Source: Mesostigma viride (Eukaryota; Streptophyta; Mesostigmatophyceae; Mesostigmatales; Mesostigmataceae). Taken from it: 64,000 bases of DNA. The stretch spans positions 865,510-929,509 of the forward strand of contig RPFO01000595.1 in the NCBI GenBank assembly GCA_009746045.1, read 5' to 3'. The position numbers and the translations under genes are program-made. A model generated the notes under the pieces. That model saw only the letters and a program-made list of their open reading frames with translations, did not search any database and was not told where the DNA came from. Positions 1 through 10,800 of the stretch are shown here, one piece after another (position 1 is the stretch's first letter; each line of letters starts with the position of its first letter).

Positions 1-852
1 CAGCTGCGGGCTTGCTCTGGATACTACTGCATGGGACGCACTACATCGCGTGCATGGGTGGCCAGCAGAACCAGAACTGGTTCCTCTATCTCCATACCGC
101 TCTCCTCCGGGTGGCGTGTGCCATGCCGGTTCGGTCGGTCTTTCCCCACTCCACCATCAAGTGCGAGGACGCGGATGGGGCCGCCCTCTACTCACCCAAC
201 CACCGCCCCGACATTACCGTGCTTGACTACGACGGGCAGGGTTGCCACCTGCTCATCGATGTCTCCGTGGCTTGGCCGCTCTCCGGTCACCGTATCCTCC
301 GGGCGGCTGTGGATGCCGGCGCTGCTGCCGCTGTGGCTGAGCGCGACAAGTTTGCCTCCTACGGCAATGTGGGGCCCCACCGGCCGGGTCATCCCCTTAA
401 TTGTCCTTGAGGAGTTCGGGGCCATGGGCCCCAAGACAGCGGATTTTTTCCACCAGTGCTGCCAGCGCCGTGAAGACCGCCTCGACCTCGAGGGTCAGAC
501 CGCCCCGTGGTCGGCCCGCACGCGGTCCTTGTATTGGCGGCAGCGCCTGTCCCTCGCCCTCACTCGCACCGTGGCTGATGTGTTATTCCGCCGCACCCGG
601 GCCGACTTTGTCGCGACCCATGCGGTCTAGATCCCTTCCAGGCCTGCATGGTGGGCCGGCAGCGCTGTTGCTGCATGCGTGTAGTTTTGTGATGTATAGT
701 TAGTTGTACCAGCTGGCGTGATCTTTGGATGTCCGTGTCAGATTACTGTTAATTTCTTCAGGGTTATTCTCCCAGTTATCGGTTTTTTCCTTATGTTGCA
801 TGCCTATCTCACCTCCGTAATCTATCATTCTCAATGAATATATATATCGACA
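1..852 (+). mobile_element. Non-LTR retrotransposon 3' fragment with RLE domain, copy A (diverged)
   Basis: This is the 3' part of a non-LTR element, cut by the window edge. It encodes the tail of a CCHC-like finger (H-Y-I-A-C near base 48), then a restriction-like endonuclease core with R-P-D-I and a downstream L-I-D-V-S-V, and ends at a TAG at 628-630. A frameshift near 395 moves the rest (from L-E-E-F-G-A-M-G) into another frame, so the copy is dead. About 220 bp of 3' UTR follow, ending in a TATATATCGACA-type terminus shared with the next copies. Its UTR differs from copies B to E but matches the minus-strand copy at 11582-12315, so two subfamilies are present. Confidence 0.7.
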
Positions 853-1063
853 GGGCCATGGCTGACATCATGCTCCGCCGTACGCGGGCTGATTTTGCGG
901 TGCAGCAGGGCTATTAGGTTCCTCCCGTTAGGCGTTTCCATTGGTCTTATCGTAGTATAGAGCTTTGACATGGCTCTGTATATAGGTTTATAGCTGGGCG
1001 TTTGCTTTGGTTTGAGTGATTTCACTCTGCTGTAAGTAATTATATTTTTAATATATATCGACA
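853..1063 (+). mobile_element. RLE non-LTR element, copy B (211 bp, extreme 5' truncation)
   Basis: This copy holds only the last codons of the element ORF (A-M-A-D-I-M-L-R-R-T and on to a TAG) plus the approximately 150 bp 3' UTR that ends in ATATATATCGACA. It is joined directly to copy A upstream and copy C downstream. Variable 5' ends with a constant 3' end are the mark of target-primed reverse transcription. Confidence 0.75.
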
Positions 1064-1672
1064 GGGCAGCCGCTGGATCCCACGGGGACTCACTACCTTG
1101 CCTGCATGGGGGGCCAACAGAATCAGAATTGGTATTTGTATTTGCACACTGTCCTCCTGACGGTGGTGCTCGCCATGATCCGGTCGGTTTTCCCCCACGC
1201 GAACATCCGGTCCGAGGATGCGGATGGCGCTGCCTTCTATTCCCCCAACCACCGGCCTGACATCGTGGTGCTGGACTTTGAGGGGGGTGGCCGGCATCTG
1301 CTTATTGACGTTTCGGTGGCGCGGCCCTTGGCTCTTAGCCACGTGGCTGGGGCCTCCCTCACGGCAGGTTACACGGCGGACCGGGCGGAGCGGGCCAAGC
1401 TCCTGGCCTACGGCGACGTCGGGCACCATCGTGTGGTGCCCTTTGTCCTGGAGGAGTTTGGGGCCATGGGGCCCCTGACCTCCGCCTTCTTCAAGGAGTG
1501 TTGCCGGCTCCGGGAGGACCGGCTGGACCTGGAGGGCCAGCGGGCCCCATGGTCGGCGCGGACCTGGACGTCATATTGGCGTCAGCGCTTGTCGGTGGCG
1601 CTGACTCGGGCCATGGCTGACATCATGCTCCGCCGTACGCGGGCTGATTTTGCGGTGCAGCAGGGCTATTAG
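1064..1672 (+). CDS. C-terminal CCHC-RLE domain of a non-LTR retrotransposon protein (5'-truncated)
   Basis: The reading frame holds the end of a zinc-finger-like motif (G-x-H-x3-C), then H-R-P-D-I, and 15 residues after the Asp an L-I-D-V-S-V, the PD...D pattern of restriction-like endonucleases. A-x3-R-A-K-L-L-A-Y and [11 protein letters not shown] follow. RLE domains of this kind close the ORF of R2-like and Dualen/RandI-like elements. There is no reverse transcriptase part left and no native start codon, so expression is unlikely. Confidence 0.65.
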   Translation, partial: GQPLDPTGTHYLACMGGQQNQNWYLYLHTVLLTVVLAMIRSVFPHANIRSEDADGAAFYSPNHRPDIVVLDFEGGGRHLLIDVSVARPLALSHVAGASLTAGYTADRAERAKLLAYGDVGHHRVVPFVLEEFGAMGPLTSAFFKECCRLREDRLDLEGQRAPWSARTWTSYWRQRLSVALTRAMADIMLRRTRADFAVQQGY

Positions 1673-1818
1673 GTTCCTCCCGTTAGGCGTTTCCATTGGT
1701 CTTATCGTAGTATAGAGCTTTGACATGGCTCTGTATATAGGTTTATAGCTGGGCGTTTGCTTTGGTTTGAGTGATTTCACTCTGCTGTAAGTAATTATAT
1801 TTTTAATATATATCGACA
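1064..1818 (+). mobile_element. RLE non-LTR element, copy C (755 bp)
   Basis: The copy starts inside the finger motif (G-Q-P-L-D-P-T-G-T-H-Y-L-A-C) and stays in one open frame to the TAG at 1670-1672, then carries the shared 3' UTR. It differs from copies D and E by a few substitutions and small indels around 1340-1400, so it is not a simple copy of the neighbouring unit. Confidence 0.78.
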
Positions 1819-2818
1819 ACCCTCAGCCTACGCGGGTATTCTGCACACGGCTGATTGGATGGCTCTTTTCGCGGACCTCAACGCCCAGGGACGTGCGTGG
1901 CTGTTCTCGCTTTCCTTGCGGAGTGTGGGCTCGGCGTACCTTCGTGCTCTTCCCATGGCCGCCCCATTCGCCTTAGCTCCCAGCCACTGCTCGGTGGCGC
2001 TCCGGCACCAGCTATTTGCCCCGCAGCCTCTTGTTCCGGCCGGGCGGCCTTGTGGTAGCTGTGGGCAGCCGCTGGATCCCACGGGGACTCACTACCTTGC
2101 CTGCATGGGGGGCCAACAGAATCAGAATTGGTATTTGTATTTGCACACTGTCCTCCTGACGGTGGTGCTCGCCATGGTTCGGTCGGTTTTCCCCACGCGA
2201 ACATCCGGTCCGAGGATGCGGATGGCGCTGCCTTCTATTCCCCAACCACCGGCCTGACATCGTGGTGCTGGACTTTGAGGGGGGTGGCCGGCATCTGCTT
2301 ATTGACGTTTCGGTGGCGCGGCCCTTGGCTCTTAGGCCACGTGGCTGGGGCCTCCCTCACGGCATGGGTTACACGGCGGACCGGGTGGAGCGGGCCAAGC
2401 TGCTGGCCTACGGCGACGTCGGGCACCATCGTGTGGTACCCTTTGTCCTGGAGGAGTTTGGGGCCATGGGGCCCCTGACCTCCGCCTTCTTCAAGGAGTG
2501 TTGCCGGCTCCGGGAGGACCGGCTGGACCTGGAGGGCCAGCGGGCCCCATGGTCGGCGCGGACCTGGACGTCATATTGGCGTCAGCGCTTGTCGGTGGCG
2601 CTGACTCGGGCCATGGCTGACATCATGCTCCGCCGTACGCGGGCTGATTTTGCGGTGCAGCAGGGCTATTAGGTTCCTCCCGTTAGGCGTTTCCATTGGT
2701 CTTATCGTAGTATAGAGCTTTGACATGGCTCTGTATATAGGTTTATAGCTGGGCGTTTGCTTTGGTTTGAGTGATTTCACTCTGCTGTAAGTAATTATAT
2801 TTTTAATATATATCGACA
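1819..2818 (+). mobile_element. RLE non-LTR element, copy D (1000 bp)
   Basis: This copy begins at ACCCTCAGCC, the same truncation point as copy E, and ends in the shared terminus. It is close to copy E except for single-C deletions in two C-runs (near 2193 and 2243) that break the frame across the RLE core. The identical 5' start in D and E means they arose by tandem duplication rather than two independent insertions. Confidence 0.78.
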
Positions 2819-3825
2819 ACCCTCAGCCTACGCGGGTATTCTGCACACGGCTGATTGGATGGCTCTTTTCGCGGACCTCAACGCCCAGGGACGTGCGTGG
2901 CTGTTCTCGCTTTCCTTGCGGAGTGTGGGCTCGGCGTACCTTCGTGCTCTTCCCATGGCCGCCCCATTCGCCTTAGCTCCCAGCCACTGCTCGGTGGCGC
3001 TCCGGCACCAGCTATTTGCCCCGCAGCCTCTTGTTCCGGCCGGGCGGCCTTGTGGTAGCTGTGGGCAGCCGCTGGATCCCACGGGGACTCACTACCTTGC
3101 CTGCATGGGGGGCCAACAGAATCAGAATTGGTATTTGTATTTGCACACTGTCCTCCTGACGGTGGTGCTCGCCATGGTTCGGTCGGTTTTCCCCCACGCG
3201 AACATCCGGTCCGAGGATGCGGATGGCGCTGCCTTCTATTCCCCCAACCACCGGCCTGACATCGTGGTGCTGGACTTTGAGGGGGGTGGCCGGCATCTGC
3301 TTATTGACGTTTCGGTGGCGCGGCCCTTGGCTCTTAGGCCACGTGGCTGGGGCCTCCCTCACGGCATGGGTTACACGGCGGACCGGGTGGAGCGGGCCAA
3401 GCTGCTGGCCTACGGCGACGTCGGGCACCATCGTGTGGTACCCTTTGTCCTGGAGGAGTTTGAGGCCATGGGGCCCCTGACCTCCGCCTTCTTCAAGGAG
3501 TGTTGCCGGCTCTGCATGGGAGGACCGGCTGGACCTGGAGGGCCAGCGGGCCCCATGGTCGGCGCGGACCTGGATGTCCTATTGGCGTCAGCGCTTGTCG
3601 GTGGCGCTGACTCGGGCCATGGCTGACATCATGCTCCGCCGTACGCGGGCTGATTTTGCGGTGCAGCAGGGCTATTAGGTTCCTCCCGTTAGGCGTTTCC
3701 ATTGGTCTTATCGTAGTATAGAGCTTTGACATGGCTCTGTATATAGGTTTATAGCTGGGCGTTTGCTTTGGTTTGAGTGATTTCACTCTGCTGTAAGTAA
3801 TTATATTTTTATAATATATATCGAT
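2819..3825 (+). mobile_element. RLE non-LTR element, copy E (last unit of array)
   Basis: This is the same unit as copy D with a small insertion near 3513 (CTGCATGGGAGG instead of CCGGGAGG) that shifts the frame after K-E-C-C-R-L. The 3' UTR ends at about 3825 in TATATCGATATATC, after which single-copy-looking sequence begins. This marks the right edge of the array. Confidence 0.75.
2859..3626 (+). pseudogene. RLE-domain ORF of copy E, frame broken near the C-terminus
   Basis: This is the longest version of the domain in the window. An N-terminal stretch with A-x-L-R-H-Q-L-F-A-P leads to C-G-S-C-G-Q-P-L-D-P-T-G-T-H-Y-L-A-C, a C-x2-C...H-x3-C finger. The RLE core R-P-D-I...L-I-D-V-S-V follows. 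After about residue 218 the frame shifts to a Gly/Ala-rich read-through and the native ending lies in another frame. The reverse transcriptase domain expected upstream is absent. Confidence 0.65.
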
Positions 3826-5450
3826 ATATCTCCCAATATCGCCAATATTGCCTCTAGTAGATATCAGTCACCGACACACACGTAGTCATAGTGTGTCCGA
3901 AGGTGCTGACTTCGAATCACTAGACTAGGCAACATCATTGGCGATAGTATACGGCTACTCTTTTGCTCGAACTCTTTTTACCTATTTATCATTTCGCCAA
4001 ACTTCCAAGTGCTCGCTAGGCTCGACCCTAGTCGCCGGCACGCTACACCACTGACCAGGTGGCGTGGCCGCGCGGGTTGCGGTAATCATAAGTTTGGCCC
4101 ACTGAGCTCGAGCAAAACAACAAGCTTGCGGTCCTCTGCGAGATGTACTGCAGGACCATCCCATATGCCCCCATGATAGCATCGATCGCGCTGGACCACT
4201 GTCATATTGCAGACCTGGGTTATCCCTGCAGGTATCCTGATGCCCACTAATGTGGTGGCATCTATCATCCATCCCATATGCCCCCATGATAGCATGACTG
4301 GACCACATTTTGCAGACCTATAGGATATCCACTCCCCGCAAAAATTTTCTTTTAGTAACTAGACGCAGCTGTCCAAGTATGATAGTGGAAACACCACAGA
4401 TGCTGTTGTTCTGCCCTGGCATGTGTGGTGCCATCTGGAAATATCACATTGCAGACATCCAGGATGTCCACGGCTCCCCCGTAAAAAATTTCTCAGGGTA
4501 ACCAGACGTAGCTGCCACCAAATCCAACTCCTAGGGAGCTCGCCCTACCCATAGTACCATAATGCTAGTGGGAACAACACAGATGCGGCCGTTGTTCTCC
4601 TCCCCACCAAAGCTAAGCCACCATGCATGACTGGGAGAATAACGACGCTCAACCTGCATGCTGACACCTCCGCCATCATGATGCCCACCAACTATAAAAT
4701 GAAGAGTTTCCCCCACAACTGAAACAAATTTTTGGCCATGCGTGAATTAAGGACGTGCCACGGTCCCTAACTCAGCAAGGGTAGATTGGGCCGGCCCATG
4801 TACAGAAGAGAAGGATCCTGGAAAGACTAAAAAGTGATTGCAAAAGGATTACCTTGAAAAGGCAACCATTAATCCCCACTGCCCGCTCATCTGGAGCCAC
4901 GCTCAATAGACACGAGGTGCAACGGGAGCCACACCATAAAAAGCATCGTCAAAGAAGAGCAGCGCCGGGAAAGAAGAACCATAGATGGCGACATCATCAG
5001 GCGGGCACGGCAGTGGTTGTGCGCGCAGCCGCAACACGGAAACCGGATGAAGGGTGCCGTCGGCAGCAAAGGTGCGTCGCGGCTCAGCCAGAACCAGTAG
5101 CGCCAAGTCGGCCTGGCCGAAAACAGAGCATGAATTAATTAATTAATAGACACGTGACTGCGTCACGTGAGCATAAGTCCTCAGTGGGAGGGGAACATGG
5201 GATGGAATGGATGGTGTAAGCTATCTAGGTCCTAGTATCAAGGGGTGTGGGCACCGCGGCCAGAATCGCTATGAATGCCATACTTGAAAACAGAGCATGC
5301 AGGGGAAAAAAGCAGTTCCTAGCAGGAACCTGGAGCTGGATCTGCTGAGCTAATGGCCCAACACTCCGCATTGCCATGCTTGAAACGTAGCAGTACTTGC
5401 GTTATGCTGATAGATAAAAATGTTCGGAGCTAGGCAGAGACTGCGGCGTA
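3826..5450. repeat. Intergenic region with degenerate tandem repeats
   Basis: No gene is seen. From about 4155 to 4530 there are degenerate direct repeats: CCATATGCCCCCATGATAGC occurs twice about 114 bp apart (4160, 4273), and a block beginning GCAGAC and ending in (G)TAACYAGACGYAGCTG recurs near 4312 and 4452. The 4850-5140 stretch is GC-richer and holds short basic-looking ORFs with no recognisable domain. Confidence 0.5.
5151..5169. promoter_or_regulatory. 19-bp palindrome with two G-boxes, copy 1
   Basis: CACGTGACTGCGTCACGTG is a perfect inverted repeat with 8-bp arms and a TGC centre, each arm holding a CACGTG box. It directly follows an AATTAATTAATTAATAG run. The same 19 bases recur at 16763-16781. 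CACGTG is a known bHLH/bZIP target, but use as a regulatory site here is inference; a transposon end is also possible. Confidence 0.35.
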
Positions 5451-5459
5451 GCAGCCACG

Positions 5460-6080
5460 GCACAGACAGGGCCGCTGGTCGGACTTCAAACACTCACGGA
5501 CACACTGGCAGCTAAGCTAGACGACACGTTTTACAGGATGCTCCGACAGGTCCTGAGCGTAGGGTTTTCCAAGCGCCCGTCATTAGATTCTTTGTATCAG
5601 GGTATGCCTCGTATTTCGGACGAGATTAGGCAGCATAGGATAGCATTTCGGTAGGACACCTTGCTCGCACCAGCCAGGTCGACACCGCCCTTGGTCTGGC
5701 AGGCCCCCAGCGGCTTGGCCAGCCAGGGCGGCATATTCTGACCTGGCCTGGCCCCAAGGGCATTCCCAAAAGGGTAGGGAAACATGTCACGAACTACATC
5801 CAGATGTTGCTGGCCGACCTAGTGGTCCCAGCCCAGTTTGAACACCGCATCCGCTCTCTCTCCCTTCTTTGGACTGCCATGCAGAAAAAAGACGCGGTGG
5901 CAGAAGATTGTCAAGGCTCACACGCCAGCCCCTGTGGGCAAGCCACCTCCCCCCAAGAGGAGGCGGCGTTTTGATGAGTAGTGTACTTAGGATTTTTCTA
6001 GACTAGATAGCTTAGAGTTAGGTTAGTTCGATTACGCGGCTCCTTCCACTCCACCCATCCATCAAGGAATATGTGCTACA
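5460..6080 (+). pseudogene. Decayed LINE C-terminal fragment
   Basis: Translation gives L-D-D-T-F-Y-R-M-L-R-Q-V-L-S-V-G-F and L-Y-Q-G-M-P-R-I-S-D-E-I-R-Q-H-R-I-A-F, which lines up with the region K-L-D-G-A-V-T-S-M-L-R-S-I-F...L-Y-Q-G-M-P-Y-I of the LINE at 27-31 kb. Stops and shifts follow near 5653 and beyond. The end (G-K-P-P-P-P-K-R) and a CCATCCATC stretch resemble that element's C-terminus and 3' UTR. This is a related, older LINE copy. Confidence 0.55.
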
Positions 6081-7222
6081 TGATCTCCTAACGGTAGTAT
6101 AAGACTGTCAAAAAGCAGGGTTGCGGGCTCGGCGGCCTGAATGAATGATCAAACAGACGACCAGCATTATGGATGGAGTGAATTATATAATAATCGACGA
6201 ATCAATGAGACATGCAACCAGCGCAGGAATCAATGAGACATGCAGGCCAGAGATCTGGAGCTTGAATCCGGACCATGGTAGCTTGAGCCTGCCGTTGTCC
6301 TAACCCACGTTATCGAGTCATTTGACGGATGATGGATATGAATGGAGATGGAAAGGTGTAGCCTTGTTCGTTGACATTATGGCTTGCTAACGCTAAGAGC
6401 AACTAGATGACCTAGACGGAGGGGCTGGAAACATCTTGCGTGATCAGGGCGTGTGTTTTGAGCCTAACTGGCTGGGAGTGTCTAGTGGTGAGCACCGCAG
6501 TGCTGCGATCGCTCTCCCACCGTTTACGAGGAAATACCCTCAAAGGGAAAACCACCAGCAAAGGTCTACCTAGTCAGTCAATACGTTAGCCATGTCATGT
6601 TTCCAAACGTCTAAGTCTAAAAAAAAAATGCACACGGTGCAAAGTCAAAAATCTGTAGTACACCACTTTCAATCTGCGCGGCGGGAACCAAACGCCCACG
6701 CGTGCCAGAGAACATAATGTATACTGTAGCGATGCGACGGTGGGCCGGGGACAACAAATCCAGTGCTAAGCTCGGAAAGGCCGCAAAGTAGATCTGGCAT
6801 CACAGGGCTCAGATGCTCGTAGATGCTACGCGATCCAGAACCTACACTGGTCCACAACCTGTTGGTAGAGCGTCTGCCAAGGGGCAGCACCGAACAGATG
6901 GGGCCATGGGGGTGACGTTGCAAAGTGATGATGAATGATTACATCTGACTGCGCCACAAGCCAGCGATTCCAGGATCCGGTATTTTACGTATACAAATAA
7001 TGGTATTTTACGACTACGTTTCTGCATGCAAGCTCCCGACTGTCACGTGGTCACAACAAATAAAATTTACAATTCACAGCTGCATGCGCACCTGCAGCGA
7101 GTCAAACACTTGCGGTGCGCCCATGGGAAAGGTCACTAACTTTGGCTGCGATAACCCCTGCCTAGGTACCAACCTGTTCACAATGCCTCGCGAGGGTGCC
7201 CCCCGCGAAGAGAATAACAAAT
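6081..7222. other. Intergenic, 3' flank of receptor cyclase gene 1
   Basis: No coding region is supported. On the minus strand a TGTAA, the usual poly(A) signal of green algae, lies at 7067-7071, about 155 bases after the gene 1 stop codon. This is a candidate 3' end only. Confidence 0.3.
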
Positions 7223-7810
7223 CTAGTTCCCAGACATGTGCGCCAGAGCCAGCTTTCTCATCGCCTTGATCTCGGCATGCTGCTTCACGGCCAGCTTGGA
7301 TAGCTCATCGTACGACATCTCATCGTACAAGACATCATCCATGCTCACATGCGTGGACTCCCCCGACCGACGGCCTTGAGGCGGGTTCTCGTCCGAGGTG
7401 CGCAACACGCGCCCACGATGCCCCAGATTGGCCGGCCGGACCGGTGGGCTCTCCTCCCCCTCCTCTGGTTCTGCCGCTGCTGCGAGACTCATCAACAATC
7501 GACTGATGCGGTTGTCGTGGCGAGCCACGTTTTCATCGTGCCTGGCCATCGGCAGGAGTTGCTGTTCCCCCACGCTCATCCGCATCGACATGCTTTTCCG
7601 CGTCGTCTTGGCGTTTGGGGAGATGGTGAGCGCCAGGTGGGGCGGCAGTCGGAAGCCGTCGGCCACCGACTTCTCGCCTGCCCCTGGTGCTGTGGTGTCA
7701 AATGCAACCATGGGCTCGCTGACATTTGCGAGCTTGAGCGTGCGGGGGAAGAGCCGCACGCTGAGCTCGGCGCTGGCCACCTGGTAGAGGTGCATCGGCT
7801 GCTTGATACC
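7223..7810 (-). CDS. Gene 1 exon 12: end of C2 and cytoplasmic tail
   Basis: [11 protein letters not shown] completes the cyclase fold (Y-Q-L-K joined to G-I). A tail of about 170 residues follows, rich in Ser, Arg and acidic residues, with a short amphipathic ending ([22 protein letters not shown]) that could form a coiled coil. The stop is TAG at 7223-7225. No known domain is seen in the tail. Confidence 0.85.
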   Translation of the reverse strand, partial: GIKQPMHLYQVASAELSVRLFPRTLKLANVSEPMVAFDTTAPGAGEKSVADGFRLPPHLALTISPNAKTTRKSMSMRMSVGEQQLLPMARHDENVARHDNRISRLLMSLAAAAEPEEGEESPPVRPANLGHRGRVLRTSDENPPQGRRSGESTHVSMDDVLYDEMSYDELSKLAVKQHAEIKAMRKLALAHMSGN

Positions 7811-10800
7811 CTGCGATTGTGGAGCAAGCAGGAGCGTTTGGACATCTTGACATGTTAGTGGGCGTATACACACGTTCGGACGAAAACCAAAGTACACCTT
7901 ATATTTTCAATATAGAGCACGATAGCTAAGCCCCACCCTGCCACCCGATTTGAAGATGACAAAGAGAGGAGGGGCGTGAGGAGAATGATTAAAAATGTGT
8001 CAACTTTAATAACAGTTGCTATTAAGCCTCCCGCACTGCCAAAAGTAAGCCAGCACACAGGAATTCACGATGGCAAAAGGTCTGAGGGTCACACAAGCGC
8101 CACACATAAATATCCTGTCTCATACCCGGGAAAAAAAAAATTGCAGTCAGACCGTGAGCCAAGTTTGGCCCAAGTCCCGTGACAACTAGGGCCCGCAGCT
8201 TTTCCCCTTCATATCGGTGTAAATCATGTACATGCAACACAGGTTGCTTGATTAGGTTCATAACTGGAGCTGCTAGCGGTCAAACTTCCTCAGATAGTGC
8301 CGGCCCACACACCCTCTCCTTGCATCCGTACCTTAAGCTGATATTGGCCCAACTCATTGAACAGCATGGGCCCACAGCTGTCTCTCGCCGTCGCAAAGCA
8401 CTCGAAGTTGACCAGCGTCTGGCCGGGGGCGGCCGTGGCGGCGATGCGGGCCGCTCGGTTGACGACTGGCCCAAAGTAGGCGGCGCGCCCGGTGGCCATG
8501 TGCGGCTGGCAGTCGCTGGGCATCTCCATGCACATGCCAATCTGCAGCCGCAGGCCCCTGCAGGGTTTCAAAATAGTTGCGCATCCCAAGCAGCCAGTCA
8601 GGCTCTATGCATACCAACAAGAAATGAAAGAAAATGGCCTTTCGTTCTATATGGATCCCATCAACGAAAGATGCGAGATCATTCATACCAGCATAACGTT
8701 TTCATGTAGTCACCTGTTACCGTGCTGGCATCCGATGTCCATATTGAAACTCAACGGCAATCCTCCCACAGCCAAGGATAACTTACCAGTCAGTAACCAG
8801 TACAAACAACTGAATACAACGACATCCTCCCTCCCTCCCTCCCTCCCTCCCTCCCTCCCTCCCTCCCTCCCTCCCTCCCTCCCTCCCTCCTCCCTCCTCC
8901 CTCCCTCCCTCCCTCCTCCCTCCCTCCCTCCCTCCCTCCCTCCCTCCCTCCCTCCCTCCCTCCCTCCCTCCCTCCCTCCCTCCCTCCCTCCCTCCCTCCC
9001 TCCCAGATGCAAAACTGACAACCATACTACCTAGGGAAGGAGCCAAAAATGTGAGGTGTGCCAGGTTAGCACAAACTAGGCGGGAGAAAACACGCCATCG
9101 ATACCCAAGCATAACCAGTTCTGCAAATGTGCACATGCACCAACTACCGCAATGCAAAGTATTACCCAAATACCCAAAGGGCGGCCTACACAAGAAACGC
9201 CTATCAATTGTTGTACCCATGATGATAGTGCATTTGGCAACACAAACGAGACACTACAGGGCGAGGCCAAGCAAAGACAAGCCAAGACTGCACGCAGCAA
9301 GCAACCACTAGCAAACAAGACAATGGCAGTGCACGGTGGCAGATATACTGACGATGCATACAATCACAACAAGCCATGGAAACGTTGGTTATGACGAGAT
9401 AGCACCTACACTGCTGATGGAACTGTGATGGACGGAATTCTGAAAGGTGTAAAATCACTCTGTCTCAGACCACTATGCGCAAACACAGTCTCAAACAGCT
9501 CTTTAAAAGTACTAAACAGAAGAAAGTAAATAGAATGAAGGAAATAGAATGAAATCAATTCGAATGAAAGTAAGCAGAGTGAAAGAAAACCGAATGAAGT
9601 AATTAGAATGAAAGAAAACCGAATGAAGTAAATAGAACGAAATTAATTAGAATGGAAGTAAATATACTTAAAGTAAACCGAATGAAGTAAATAGAATGAA
9701 AGCAACAAGGACGAAAGTAAATAGATTGAAAGTAAACAGAACGAAAGTAAAGAGAATGCTGATCTTACCTGAACACGACCATCTCTTTTGCAAGGCTGCC
9801 CTCAACGCTGGGCAGCGCGGGCTTTACGACTTCAGCCGCCTGCTCTTCTTCCAGAAGCTTTGGGCTCCAGGGGAGGTCCATCGCCTCTCGTTGTATCGTT
9901 TCAGCGAATTGGACGGCCTTTGCGGCCGACCGGAACGCCAGCAGGAAGTTCCCCTCCTTCTCCTCCACCTCGTATGCCTCGAATTCCGCCAACCGACTTT
10001 GTACAAACGCCACCAGCAGGTCCACGCCCCCCTGGTACCCTGGCGTCTTGCGCAGGGTCTTGGCATACGCCACGTACATGAAAGCGATCACCACAGGGTC
10101 CTTGGGTGGCTCGCCCTTCACGTAGCACTCGGCTGCGGGGGCATCGAAAAAAGACGGCCCCAGCTGCTTTATGGACTTGAGGGGGGGGAACGGGGCGCGC
10201 TTGGCCAGCTCTTCAGGGAGCACTTGCATCAGGTGGATGGGGGGCAGGCCCTCGGCCAGCTGCCAGGGACAAATCGAAGGAGGGGCAGTAGGCCAGCAAC
10301 GGGCCAGAGGATGTTAACTTGGAGGAAACATCCACCTCGACCAGGCAGGCAGTTATCCCTGCTATTCCAGGAGACCGTAACAGCGACCAGTAATTTCCTA
10401 GACTGGCATGATAGTCGTTGTCTTGCCGTTGTCCTGTTGATAGTAACGAAAACCTAGTCATTATACCCCAGCCACCCATAAGTTGTGTTCAGCCTGGGAT
10501 GCTAACGGGTGAGGACTACATGCGCGCCACATTCGTCCACCCGGTCACATTACCTCCACTGACCCGACGTAAAGAGAGGCAATTCTATTCCGCCACCTGC
10601 CTAAATGCGTGCCAACCCAACACATGCCCGTGGACCATGGCATGTACCCCGGCTTCTTATGGTGCCTTCTTTTGGTGCCAGTACCACACAGGTTGGGGCC
10701 TACCTCCACAAAGTATTGGGACAGCTTACCTCACGAATGACCATCTCGCGGCAGACAACACGGACGGTACTTATCTGAACCGGAAATTACTTGCTTTGGC

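Noticed and set aside
1-3825. A multi-copy host gene family of nuclease-like proteins
   Set aside because: Copies are 5'-truncated to different points with a constant 3' UTR and AT-rich terminus, have no own start codons and carry frameshifts, as expected for non-LTR insertions.
3890-3930. Possible tRNA 3' part (GACTTCGAATCACTAGAC)
   Set aside because: The T-loop resemblance is weak, and no acceptor stem or A-box region can be paired upstream. I saw no convincing tRNA in the window, though a covariance-model search would be needed to exclude one.
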